Shown piece by piece: positions 30,823 to 39,240 of a stretch of DNA of 64,000 nt (the stretch's first letter is position 1; each line of letters begins with the position of its first letter). Origin of the DNA: Flavobacterium terrigena (GTDB lineage Bacteria; Bacteroidota; Bacteroidia; Flavobacteriales; Flavobacteriaceae); the NCBI RefSeq assembly GCF_900108955.1, contig NZ_FNYA01000008.1, positions 62,001 to 126,000 of the forward strand, written 5' to 3'. The notes under the pieces are model-generated. The model was not told the origin of the DNA and ran no database searches. It saw nothing but the letters and a program-made list of their open reading frames with translations. The translations under genes were made by a program, and so were the position numbers.

Positions 30823-32042
30823 AATTAAGATTAACCCTTATACTTTTTTTATTTATATCAAATTTGTTTGCTCAAATTGACCCTTCATTACTAAAAAGAA
30901 TACCAAAAGACACTGTAAAGCAATTATTAAATATGGATGCGATGTATAATCGTCCATCTTTAAATATAAACAAAACACCTATCGCAATTGGTGGTTATCT
31001 TGAAACAAATTGGCAAAAACTAACTACTGATGGAATTTCTGAAGGGCATCAATTTCAGGCGAGAAGGTTGTCTGTTTTTATGTCATCAGCAATTAGTAAG
31101 CGTATAAAGTTTTTAAGTGAAATAGAATACGAAGAGGGTGGTAAAGAAATCGCTATTGAATTTGCTTCTGTTGATGTAGAATTTCATCCTTTAGTAAATT
31201 TTAGGGCTGGAATTATCATCAATCCAATTGGAGCATTTAACCAAAATCACGATGGTCCGAAATGGGAATTTACTGACCGACCGATTTCTGCTACGCAAAT
31301 GTTGCCAGGAACTTTTAGTAATTCTGGTGCAGGATTATTTGGAAAAAAATATTCTGGAAATTGGATGTTTGGTTATGAAGCCTATTTTTCAGGAAGTTTT
31401 GATAATTCCATAATTGATAACACTGAAGGAAAAACGTTTTTACCTTCTGCTAAAGAAAACCCAGAACGGTTTGAAGAAATAAATAGTGGTGAACCACTTT
31501 TTACAGGTAAAATTGCTGTTAGAAATAGTAAAATTGGAGAAATTGGACTTTCTCATATGGGTGGAATTTATAATAAATTTACTGATGACGGAATCACTAT
31601 TGATGTTCCAAGACGTGTTAATGTTTATGCAATAGACTTTAACACAACACTTCCAAAAATTAAAACATTTATTACTGGTGAATGGGCTTGGATTAACGTA
31701 GAAGTTCCTGAAACCTACACACAACAATTTGGAAACAAACAACACGGTGGTTTTTTAGATATTGTTCAGCCAGTTTTAAAACGAAAAATGTTAGATTGGG
31801 AAAATGCGAGTTTAAATATTGCTTGTAGATTAGAATATGTAGATTGGAATGTTGGAAGATTTAATGAAACAAATGGTAATATTGGTGAACATCTTTGGAG
31901 TATTATGCCAGCAATTAGTTTCAGACCAACAAGTCAGACCGTAATTCGTTTGAATTATAGATTACAGAAGCAAACCGATATTTTTGGAAATCCACCATCT
32001 ATTACGGATGGATATAGTTTAGGAATTTCAACTTATTTTTAA
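30819..32042 (+). CDS. outer-membrane porin-like beta-barrel protein
   Basis: A 407-aa protein with a signal peptide (MKLRLTLILFLFISNLFAQ). Repeated amphipathic strands are seen (IGGYLETNWQKL, RLSVFMSSAISKRIKFLSEIEYE, VNFRAGIIINPIGAFNQ), and the terminal strand ends in F (YSLGISTYF), typical of an outer-membrane barrel with BAM signal. It resembles phosphate-selective-porin-type (OprP-like) proteins. As the last gene of the di-heme/Rieske operon, it is the likely channel for the metal or ligand these proteins handle. The specific substrate cannot be read. Confidence 0.8.
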   Translation: MKLRLTLILFLFISNLFAQIDPSLLKRIPKDTVKQLLNMDAMYNRPSLNINKTPIAIGGYLETNWQKLTTDGISEGHQFQARRLSVFMSSAISKRIKFLSEIEYEEGGKEIAIEFASVDVEFHPLVNFRAGIIINPIGAFNQNHDGPKWEFTDRPISATQMLPGTFSNSGAGLFGKKYSGNWMFGYEAYFSGSFDNSIIDNTEGKTFLPSAKENPERFEEINSGEPLFTGKIAVRNSKIGEIGLSHMGGIYNKFTDDGITIDVPRRVNVYAIDFNTTLPKIKTFITGEWAWINVEVPETYTQQFGNKQHGGFLDIVQPVLKRKMLDWENASLNIACRLEYVDWNVGRFNETNGNIGEHLWSIMPAISFRPTSQTVIRLNYRLQKQTDIFGNPPSITDGYSLGISTYF

Positions 32043-32103
32043 AATAAAAAACACGAATTATAATTATTTTTATTTTTTGTAAAAAAATACTACTTTTACA
32101 TCA

Positions 32104-32424
32104 ATGAAAATATTAAACATCATATTATCAGTATATATAATTATGCTTACTGCCTATCCTTGTGCAGATAAGCATAATGATGTTTTAGTGAAATCTTCTA
32201 ATACAAGTCCGCAACACAATCATTCTCACGATGAAGAAGCAGATCTATGTTCTCCTTTTTGTGTTTGTAATTGTTGTGGTCAACAAACATTAACGTTTTT
32301 AGAAATTCAATCCTTTCAATTCTTAGTGCATTTTCAAGAAATAAAATCTTCTATTTCTTTTTATAAGTCAACTTCTTTTTCAAATTTCTACGGAAGTATT
32401 TGGCAACCCCCACAATTAGTATAA
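32104..32424 (+). CDS. small exported Cys/His protein, DUF6660-like
   Basis: A 106-aa protein with a hydrophobic export segment (ILNIILSVYIIMLTAYPCADK), a His-rich stretch (PQHNHSHDEEADLC) and a Cys cluster (CSPFCVCNCCGQQ). Proteins of this kind lie just upstream of CusA/CzcA genes in Flavobacteriia and probably bind metal in the periplasm. It is separated from czcA by 96 bp holding two hairpins. Confidence 0.75.
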   Translation: MKILNIILSVYIIMLTAYPCADKHNDVLVKSSNTSPQHNHSHDEEADLCSPFCVCNCCGQQTLTFLEIQSFQFLVHFQEIKSSISFYKSTSFSNFYGSIWQPPQLV

Positions 32425-32427
32425 TGA

Positions 32428-32473
32428 AGCCCGAGTAATTTCGGGTTAATAAGTTGTGTCTTTTAAACAACTT
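32428..32473 (+). other. two hairpins between the DUF6660-like gene and czcA
   Basis: The first is AGCCCGA/TCGGGTT (one G-T pair, loop GTAATT); the second is AAGTTGT/ACAACTT (loop gtcttttaa). No T run follows on this strand. They could attenuate or stabilise the message ahead of the efflux pump. No riboswitch class is recognised. Confidence 0.45.
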
Positions 32474-32520
32474 AAAAAATAAAAACAGTTCTCTGTTTAT
32501 TAATTCATTATACAATAAAA

Positions 32521-35500
32521 ATGTTAGATAAAATCATTCATTTTAGTATCAATAATAAATTTATTATTGGGCTTTTCACACTAGTATTAGTTATCGTTGG
32601 TAGTTATTCACTTTATACTTTACCAATTGATGCATTACCAGATATTACAAATAATCAAGTACAAATTATTACAAGTTCGCCTACTTTGGCAACACAAGAA
32701 GTAGAGCAATTTATTACTTATCCAATTGAGCAATCGGTTAAGTCAATTCCTGATATTGTTGAGCTTCGTTCAATAAGTCGTTTTGGATTAAGTGTTGTAA
32801 CCGTTGTGTTTAAAGAAGAAATAGATATTTATTGGGCAAGAGCTCAAATTACAGAAAGAATAAAAGAAGCCGAAAATACAATACCAAAAGGTGTTGGAAC
32901 TCCCGAAATGTCTCCAGTTAGTACTGGTTTAGGTGAAATATACCAATATGTAGTTTTTCCTAAAAAAGGATTTGAAGAAAAATATAACGCAACTGATTTA
33001 AGAACCATCCAAGATTGGATTATAAAACCTCAGTTAATTGGAACAAAAGGTGTTGCTGAAGTGAATACCCTTGGTGGAAATCTAAAACAATATGAAATTG
33101 CAGTTCAGCCTGATAAACTGAAAAGTATGAATACTACAATTACCGAAATTTTTGATGCGTTAGAAAATAACAATGAAAATACAGGTGGTGCTTACATAGA
33201 TAAAAAACCTTATGCTTATTTCATCCGTGGAGTGGGTATGGTTAATGGTATAGAAGACATTAATAAAATCGTAGTAAAAAATCAAAATGGTATTCCTATT
33301 CTTATTCGTGATGTTGCAAATGTTCAAATAGGTAGTAGTATCAGATATGGTGCAGTTACAAAAGATGGAAAAGGCGAAGAAGTGTCAGGAATGGTAATGA
33401 TGCTTAAAGGTGAAAATAGTGGTGAAGTTGTTACGGTTGTGAAAGAGAAAATGGAACAAATCAAGAAATCACTTCCTGAAGGTGTAGAAATTGAAGCGTT
33501 TATGGACAGAACAGTTTTAGTTGACAAAGCTATTAGCACTGTACAAACAAATCTTATTGAAGGTGCTTTAATCGTGATTTTCATTTTAGTATTATTGTTA
33601 GGTAATTGGAGAGCAGGTTTAGTAGTAGCTTCTGTTATTCCATTGGCTTTATTATTTGCCATTTCAATGATGAAACTTTTCGGGGTTAGTGGTAATTTAA
33701 TGAGTTTAGGAGCAATTGATTTTGGATTAATTGTAGATGGTGCTGTTATTATTGTAGAGGCTATAATACACCGACTCCAAGTCAGTAATAAAGGTAAACT
33801 AACTACTAAACAGATGAATGATGAAGTGTATCAAGCATCATCAAAAATTAGAAGTAGTGCAGCTTTTGGAGAAATAATAATTTTAATTGTTTATCTGCCT
33901 ATTTTAGCTTTAGTAGGTATCGAAGGAAAAATGTTTGGACCAATGGCACAAACAGTTTCATTTGCCATATTAGGGGCGTTTATATTGTCATTGACTTATG
34001 TGCCAATGATGTCAGCTTTGGCATTAAAAAAACAAACAGGACATAAAAAGAATTTTAGCGATAAAATAATAGATGCAATTTACAATTTCTATACACCTAT
34101 TTTAGAAAAAGCATTACGAGTTAAAGAAGCAATTATTGGTGTAGCTATTGCCTTATTCATTGGTTCATTATTTTTATTTAATACATTAGGTGGTGAATTT
34201 ATTCCCACACTTGATGAAGGAGATATTGCAACGCATTTAATCATAGCTTCAGGTAGTTCATTATCTCAAGAAGTGGAAGCAACTACAAAAGCAGAACAAA
34301 TTTTAAGAGAAAAGTTTCCAGAAATTAAAATGATTGTAACCAAAATCGGTTCGGCTGAAATTCCTACTGACCCAATGCCTGTTGAAGCTGGAGATATGAT
34401 TATTCTCTTGAAAGATAAAAGTGAATGGACATCAGCAGAAACGAAAGAAGAATTAATGGAAAAAATGGAACACGCTTTGTCTGATATTCCAGGTGCATTT
34501 ACAGAGTTTTCTCAGCCTATTCAAATGCGTTTTAATGAGTTAATGACTGGTGTAAGAAGTGATGTAGCTGTTAAAATTTTTGGTGACGATATTGATATGT
34601 TAGTTAGCAAAGGTGAAGAAGTTGTGAAGTTAATTAATGGTGTTGAAGGTGTTTCTGATGCTAAAGCTGAACGAGTTGCAGGTTTACCACAAATAACAAT
34701 TCGTTATAATAAAGATAAATTAGCTTTATATGGTTTAAAAATTGGTGACTTAAACAGAGTTGTTCGTATGGGTTTTGCAGGCGAAACAGCAGGTGTTGTT
34801 TATGAAGGCGAAAAACGTTTCGATTTAGTTGTAAGATTAGACAATGATAGTAGAAAAGATATTGAAAATCTAAAAGCTTTATTTGTGACTTTGCCATCAG
34901 GCAATCAAATACCTTTAGAACAAATTGCAGATGTAAACTATGAAGATGGACCAATGCAGATTTCTCGTGAAAACGGAAAACGTAGAATTGTAGTAGGTTT
35001 CAATGTTCGTGGTGCTGATGTAAAAACAGTAGTAGAAACCATTCAAGCTAAATTAGATGAAAAACTAAAATTACCAGAAGGATATTATACTACTTATGGC
35101 GGACAATTTGAAAATCTTGTTGAAGCAAACAAACGACTTTCTGTTGCTGTGCCAGTAGCTTTAGGTTTGATTTTAGTTTTACTTTACTTCACATTTAAAT
35201 CAATCAAACAATCTTTATTAATATTTACAGCTATTCCATTATCTGCTATTGGTGGTATTGTTGCTTTATGGTTACGAGATATGCCGTTTAGTATTTCAGC
35301 AGGTGTAGGATTTATTGCCCTTTTTGGTGTGGCAGTATTAAATGGAATTGTTTTAATCGGGTATTTTAATGAACTTAAAAAGCAAGGTATGGATAATGTA
35401 TATGACAGAATAAAAGAAGGAACTAAAGTAAGATTAAGACCTGTAATATTAACAGCTGCTGTAGCTTCTCTTGGATTTCTACCAATGGCTATAAGTAGTA

Positions 35501-36870
35501 GTGCAGGAGCAGAGGTTCAAAAACCATTAGCAACTGTTGTAATTGGCGGATTAATAACGGCTACTTTACTAACATTAATAGTTTTACCAATTCTGTATTT
35601 ATATTTTGAAAAAGGAATAAAAATTAAAAGAAAAACTATGAATAATTCGGCTTTAGTAATAGCTTTTTTGCTAGGTTCATTTACTGTAACTGCACAAGAA
35701 ACTCAAAAACTTGATGTAAAGCAAGCACTTGAAATTGGATTAAAAAACAATCAAAGTATTCAAGCTTCAGAATTAGAAGTAAAAATGCAAACACAGATGC
35801 AAAAAACAGCATTTGAACTTCCTAAAACGGAATTGTTGGGTACTTTCGGACAAATAAATTCGCAAGCTCAAGATAAAAATTTTAGTATCAGTCAAAGTTT
35901 TAATCCTTTTCAAATTAGTGCTAAAAGAACCTTGCTTAAAGAATATAGTAATGCTAGTGCAACTAAATTAGGTGTTTCAAAACAAGAAATAACCTATTCA
36001 ATTCGTCAATCTTGGAATACCTTATTGTTTTACGAAAAACAAAATACCGTTTTAGAAAAGCAAAATGTAGTAATGCAAAAATTTGTAAAGTCTGCTAATT
36101 TAAAGTTTCAAACAGGTGAAACAAATGCTTTAGAAAAAACAATTGCATTGGCAAAACAACAAGAATTAGAACAAAAAATAAAGCAAAATAAAACACAAAT
36201 TGCAATTGAAAAATCAAAGCTAAAAGTAATTTTAGATCTAAAAACTGATTTTATGGCAATAGATACTTCATTTGTACCATATCCTGCTATGACAAAAGTT
36301 GATAGTTCAATGGTAAAACAAAACCCAATAGTTCAATTAGCAAATCAGCAAGTTCAAATAGCACAAGCAAGTCACAAAGTGGAAAAATCAGCATTATATC
36401 CAGATTTTTCAGTTGGTTATTTTTTGCAGTCTATAACTGGTAATCAAGATGTAAACGGAACATCAACCTATTATAATAATTCACCTCAATTTCAAGGATT
36501 TTCAATTGGTATCGCAGTTCCGTTATTTGCAGGAAGCAATATTGCAAAAGCGAAAGCCGCAAAAACAAATATTGAACGTGAACAAAAAAATGCTGACTAT
36601 ATAAATCAGCAATTTAAAAGCCATTTAGAACAACAATCAGAACAATTGGTCACATATGGTTCATTAATTGATTATTATAAAAACACAGCATTACCAAATG
36701 CTAACTTAATAATCAAAAATGCAACAAAAGGGTATCAAAACGGCGATATTTCTTATGTAGAATATGTTCAAAGTATAGAAACAGCAAGTCAAATTCAATT
36801 AAATTATAACGAAGCGATTTATAATTATAATCAAACTATAATTACAATTCAATACAGTATCAATCAATAA
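32521..36870 (+). CDS. czcA: CzcA/CusA-type heavy-metal RND pump fused to a TolC-like outer-membrane factor
   Basis: A 1449-aa protein. Residues 1-1035 are a complete HME-RND transporter: N-terminal helix, two periplasmic porter loops, and the proton-relay TM4 motif AIDFGLIVDGAVIIVEAI with its two Asp and one Glu. The C-terminal helices are GLILVLLYFTFKSIKQSLLIFTAIPLSAIGG and following. From residue 1040 (an internal Met followed by a signal-like ALVIAFLLGSFTVTAQ) to the end is a TolC/CzcC-type outer-membrane efflux domain (LDVKQALEIGLKNNQSIQASE, IAVPLFAGSNIAKAKAA). The fusion puts the inner-membrane pump and outer-membrane duct in one chain. It is followed 11 bp later by the adaptor gene. 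Confidence 0.94.
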   Translation: MLDKIIHFSINNKFIIGLFTLVLVIVGSYSLYTLPIDALPDITNNQVQIITSSPTLATQEVEQFITYPIEQSVKSIPDIVELRSISRFGLSVVTVVFKEEIDIYWARAQITERIKEAENTIPKGVGTPEMSPVSTGLGEIYQYVVFPKKGFEEKYNATDLRTIQDWIIKPQLIGTKGVAEVNTLGGNLKQYEIAVQPDKLKSMNTTITEIFDALENNNENTGGAYIDKKPYAYFIRGVGMVNGIEDINKIVVKNQNGIPILIRDVANVQIGSSIRYGAVTKDGKGEEVSGMVMMLKGENSGEVVTVVKEKMEQIKKSLPEGVEIEAFMDRTVLVDKAISTVQTNLIEGALIVIFILVLLLGNWRAGLVVASVIPLALLFAISMMKLFGVSGNLMSLGAIDFGLIVDGAVIIVEAIIHRLQVSNKGKLTTKQMNDEVYQASSKIRSSAAFGEIIILIVYLPILALVGIEGKMFGPMAQTVSFAILGAFILSLTYVPMMSALALKKQTGHKKNFSDKIIDAIYNFYTPILEKALRVKEAIIGVAIALFIGSLFLFNTLGGEFIPTLDEGDIATHLIIASGSSLSQEVEATTKAEQILREKFPEIKMIVTKIGSAEIPTDPMPVEAGDMIILLKDKSEWTSAETKEELMEKMEHALSDIPGAFTEFSQPIQMRFNELMTGVRSDVAVKIFGDDIDMLVSKGEEVVKLINGVEGVSDAKAERVAGLPQITIRYNKDKLALYGLKIGDLNRVVRMGFAGETAGVVYEGEKRFDLVVRLDNDSRKDIENLKALFVTLPSGNQIPLEQIADVNYEDGPMQISRENGKRRIVVGFNVRGADVKTVVETIQAKLDEKLKLPEGYYTTYGGQFENLVEANKRLSVAVPVALGLILVLLYFTFKSIKQSLLIFTAIPLSAIGGIVALWLRDMPFSISAGVGFIALFGVAVLNGIVLIGYFNELKKQGMDNVYDRIKEGTKVRLRPVILTAAVASLGFLPMAISSSAGAEVQKPLATVVIGGLITATLLTLIVLPILYLYFEKGIKIKRKTMNNSALVIAFLLGSFTVTAQETQKLDVKQALEIGLKNNQSIQASELEVKMQTQMQKTAFELPKTELLGTFGQINSQAQDKNFSISQSFNPFQISAKRTLLKEYSNASATKLGVSKQEITYSIRQSWNTLLFYEKQNTVLEKQNVVMQKFVKSANLKFQTGETNALEKTIALAKQQELEQKIKQNKTQIAIEKSKLKVILDLKTDFMAIDTSFVPYPAMTKVDSSMVKQNPIVQLANQQVQIAQASHKVEKSALYPDFSVGYFLQSITGNQDVNGTSTYYNNSPQFQGFSIGIAVPLFAGSNIAKAKAAKTNIEREQKNADYINQQFKSHLEQQSEQLVTYGSLIDYYKNTALPNANLIIKNATKGYQNGDISYVEYVQSIETASQIQLNYNEAIYNYNQTIITIQYSINQ

Positions 36871-36881
36871 TAAAAAATAAA

Positions 36882-38171
36882 ATGAAAAAATCGAATATAA
36901 TATATGCATCAATAGTAGGAGCGATAATTCTTGCTGTTATTTTATATTTCTCTTTACGTCATACTGAAGGTGATGGACACGTACATACAGATGGTGAAAC
37001 TCATACGGAAGAAAGTCATTCGGACGAAAAAGAGCCAACAACAATTAAAGAAGTTGAATTAAATGAAGCTCAGTTTAAAGCATCAAGTATAGAATTAGGT
37101 ACTTTTTCAGATAAAAATTTGAGTGAAGTAATTAAGGCTAATGGATATACAAAGTTACCACCACAAAATCAAGCTGATGTATCTGTTTTCACTACAGGAA
37201 TTGTAAAAACAATAAATGTAATGGAAGGGCAGAGAGTAAGTAAAGGACAAACCATTGCAACAATTGAAAGTCCTGAGTTTACTAAAATTCAAGAAGCTTA
37301 TTTAACTTCAAAAAGTAATTTAGAGTATTTAAAATTAGAATTTGAAAGACAAAAAACATTAAGTGATGAAGAAGTGAATTCTAAAAAAGTTTTTCAAAAA
37401 ACCAAATCAGATTATGAAATTGAAAGGGCTAGATTTAATTCATTGCAAAAACAATTAAATACTTTGCACATTAGTGGTAATGGAAATACTACTGCTACTG
37501 TTCCTGTTATTGCTCCAATTTCAGGAAATATTACAGAAATTTATATTAAAATTGGTAGTAATGTTGAAGCAGGTAAACCCTTAATGAATATAGTTGATAA
37601 TTCTAAATTGCACGTAGATTTATTAGTGTATGAAAAAGATTTATTCAAAGTAAAACAAGGTCAAAATGTACGTTTTATTCTAACTAATCAAAACAATACT
37701 GAAATTAAGGGTAAAATATTTAGTGTAGGTAAATCTTTTGAAAACGAAACAAAATCAGTTGCAGTACACGCTGACATTTCGAATAATCAACAAAAATTAA
37801 TACCAGGAATGTATGTAAATGCACTTATCGATGCAGGAGCAAATACTGTTAAAGCTTTACCTTCGGAAGCAATAATTAAAGCAGATGGTAGAGAGTTTAT
37901 TTTTGTTTTAGAAGAAGGTCACAAAGAAGAAGTAGCACACGACGAAAAAGAAGGACATAATCACGAAGATGGTGACAAGCATGAAGAATCGGAAGGGAAA
38001 ACTTTCCATTTTCAACGTATTGAAGTAAAAACAGGAACTACACAATTAGGATATACGCAAGTAACATTACTTCAAAAAATAGAGTCAAACGCAAAAATTG
38101 TCTTAAAAGGTGCTTATTATGTACAAAGTCATTTACTAAAAAGTGAAGGCGGTGGTGGTCATTCACATTAA
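36882..38171 (+). CDS. czcB: RND periplasmic adaptor, CzcB-type
   Basis: A 429-aa membrane-fusion protein: N-terminal anchor (IIYASIVGAIILAVILYF), a His-rich segment (TEGDGHVHTDGETHTEESH), a biotinyl-lipoyl-like domain (VFTTGIVKTINVMEGQRVSKGQTIATIESPEF), a helical hairpin and a beta-barrel. A second His/Glu-rich insertion (about 345-370) and a C-terminal GGGGHSH probably bind metal directly. It connects the CzcA pump with the TolC-like part. It lies 11 bp after the pump gene and 27 bp before a metal-binding lipoprotein gene. Confidence 0.93.
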   Translation: MKKSNIIYASIVGAIILAVILYFSLRHTEGDGHVHTDGETHTEESHSDEKEPTTIKEVELNEAQFKASSIELGTFSDKNLSEVIKANGYTKLPPQNQADVSVFTTGIVKTINVMEGQRVSKGQTIATIESPEFTKIQEAYLTSKSNLEYLKLEFERQKTLSDEEVNSKKVFQKTKSDYEIERARFNSLQKQLNTLHISGNGNTTATVPVIAPISGNITEIYIKIGSNVEAGKPLMNIVDNSKLHVDLLVYEKDLFKVKQGQNVRFILTNQNNTEIKGKIFSVGKSFENETKSVAVHADISNNQQKLIPGMYVNALIDAGANTVKALPSEAIIKADGREFIFVLEEGHKEEVAHDEKEGHNHEDGDKHEESEGKTFHFQRIEVKTGTTQLGYTQVTLLQKIESNAKIVLKGAYYVQSHLLKSEGGGGHSH

Positions 38172-38198
38172 TAAATTTTAATCTAAATAATATAACAA

Positions 38199-38486
38199 AT
38201 GAAAAAATCAGTTTTAATTTTGGCTTTTGCCATTGCAACATTAAGTGTAGTTTCTTGTAATAAAAATGAAAAAACAGAAGTTACAACAGAACACGAAGGT
38301 CATAATCATAAAGAAGGAGAAGCTCACAAATTAGCTTACGAATGTCCAATGGATTGTGAAAAAGGAAAAACATATGACAAAAAAGGAACTTGTCCAGTTT
38401 GCAAAATGGAATTAATTGAAGCCAAAGCGGAAAATCACGAAGGACACGACCATTCAAAAGAGAACCACGAAGGGCATAATCATTAA
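38199..38486 (+). CDS. heavy-metal-binding (YHS/HMBD-like) lipoprotein
   Basis: A 95-aa lipoprotein (lipobox ATLSVVSC, Cys20) with the heavy-metal-binding domain YECPMDCEKGKTYDKKGTCPVCKMEL. That domain is flanked by two His-rich stretches (TEHEGHNHKEGEAH and ENHEGHDHSKENHEGHNH). The C-P-M-x-C...C-P-V-C-x-M core is the domain found in CusB and CopA regulators. As a stand-alone periplasmic protein it may deliver or buffer metal for the Czc complex. Confidence 0.85.
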   Translation: MKKSVLILAFAIATLSVVSCNKNEKTEVTTEHEGHNHKEGEAHKLAYECPMDCEKGKTYDKKGTCPVCKMELIEAKAENHEGHDHSKENHEGHNH

Positions 38487-38505
38487 TCTAAAAATAAAAT
38501 AAAAC

Positions 38506-38862
38506 ATGAAAAATTCAATTTTAAAATCAATCGTATTAGTTGTGTCATTATTTTTCTTTTCAAATTTTGTTTCAGCTCAAAAAACAACACAAAAAGCAGT
38601 AATCAAAACTTTTTTACATTGCGACCATTGTAAAGAATGTGAAACTTGTGGGCAAAAATTTAAAACAGAAATGCTTAAAATTAAAGGAGTAAAAATGTAT
38701 GAATTAGATGATAAAGCAATGACTTTTACAATCTATTACAATTCAAAAAAAACAAACCTTCAAACCATTAAAGAAGCTATTTCAAAAATGGGTTATGATG
38801 CAGATGAAGTAAAAGCTGACCCAGAAGCTTATGAAAGTTTAGACGGTTGTTGTAAAGCATAA
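38506..38862 (+). CDS. exported heavy-metal-associated (HMA-like) protein
   Basis: A 118-aa protein with a signal peptide ending at VSAQ, then an HMA-type ferredoxin fold (VIKTFLHCDHCKECETCGQKFKTEMLKIKGV...TIKEAISKMGYDAD). The usual C-x-x-C becomes a longer C-D-H-C-K-E-C-E-T-C cluster, and the protein ends in GCCKA. It is probably a periplasmic metal chaperone. Spacing to its neighbours is 2-20 bp, so it is in the efflux operon. Confidence 0.83.
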   Translation: MKNSILKSIVLVVSLFFFSNFVSAQKTTQKAVIKTFLHCDHCKECETCGQKFKTEMLKIKGVKMYELDDKAMTFTIYYNSKKTNLQTIKEAISKMGYDADEVKADPEAYESLDGCCKA

Positions 38863-38864
38863 GT

Positions 38865-39230
38865 ATGAAGTTTAATATCAAAATGCCAAATAAACTAATT
38901 CCTTTTTATCAAAAAGAGTTAGAAGCCGTTAAGGATAATTTAAAGCAAGATAATTTACAAACTGCTTGGTATCATTTGGAGCGTGCCCATATTATTGGGC
39001 AAAAATATCCTTATGAACACACATTTGTACATTGGAAAATGTTACAATTTGGTATTAAGATAAAAAGTTCAAAAGAAATTATTGGTCAAATTCCACGATT
39101 ATTGGTAGGTGGTGTAAAATCATTTGTTGGTCATATTCCAGTAGGTAATACAGGTGGTGCAAATGTACCACCTTTAAAAGTTATGGTAATACCTGAAGAT
39201 ATTAAAGAAATTTTAAATTCGAATTCATAA
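38865..39230 (+). CDS. DUF3703 family protein
   Basis: A 121-aa soluble protein starting 3 bases after the previous stop. Segments NLQTAWYHLERAHIIGQKYPYEHTFVHWKML and QIPRLLVGGVKSFVGHIPVGNTGGANVPPLKVM are the conserved DUF3703 core. The family is strongly linked to heavy-metal resistance operons; its function is unknown. Confidence 0.9.
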   Translation: MKFNIKMPNKLIPFYQKELEAVKDNLKQDNLQTAWYHLERAHIIGQKYPYEHTFVHWKMLQFGIKIKSSKEIIGQIPRLLVGGVKSFVGHIPVGNTGGANVPPLKVMVIPEDIKEILNSNS

Positions 39231-39240
39231 CAATTATATT

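Noticed and set aside
34661..34954. Reverse-strand open frame inside czcA
   Set aside because: Shadow of a strongly conserved coding region, with a composition unlike a real protein (L, H, Q rich).
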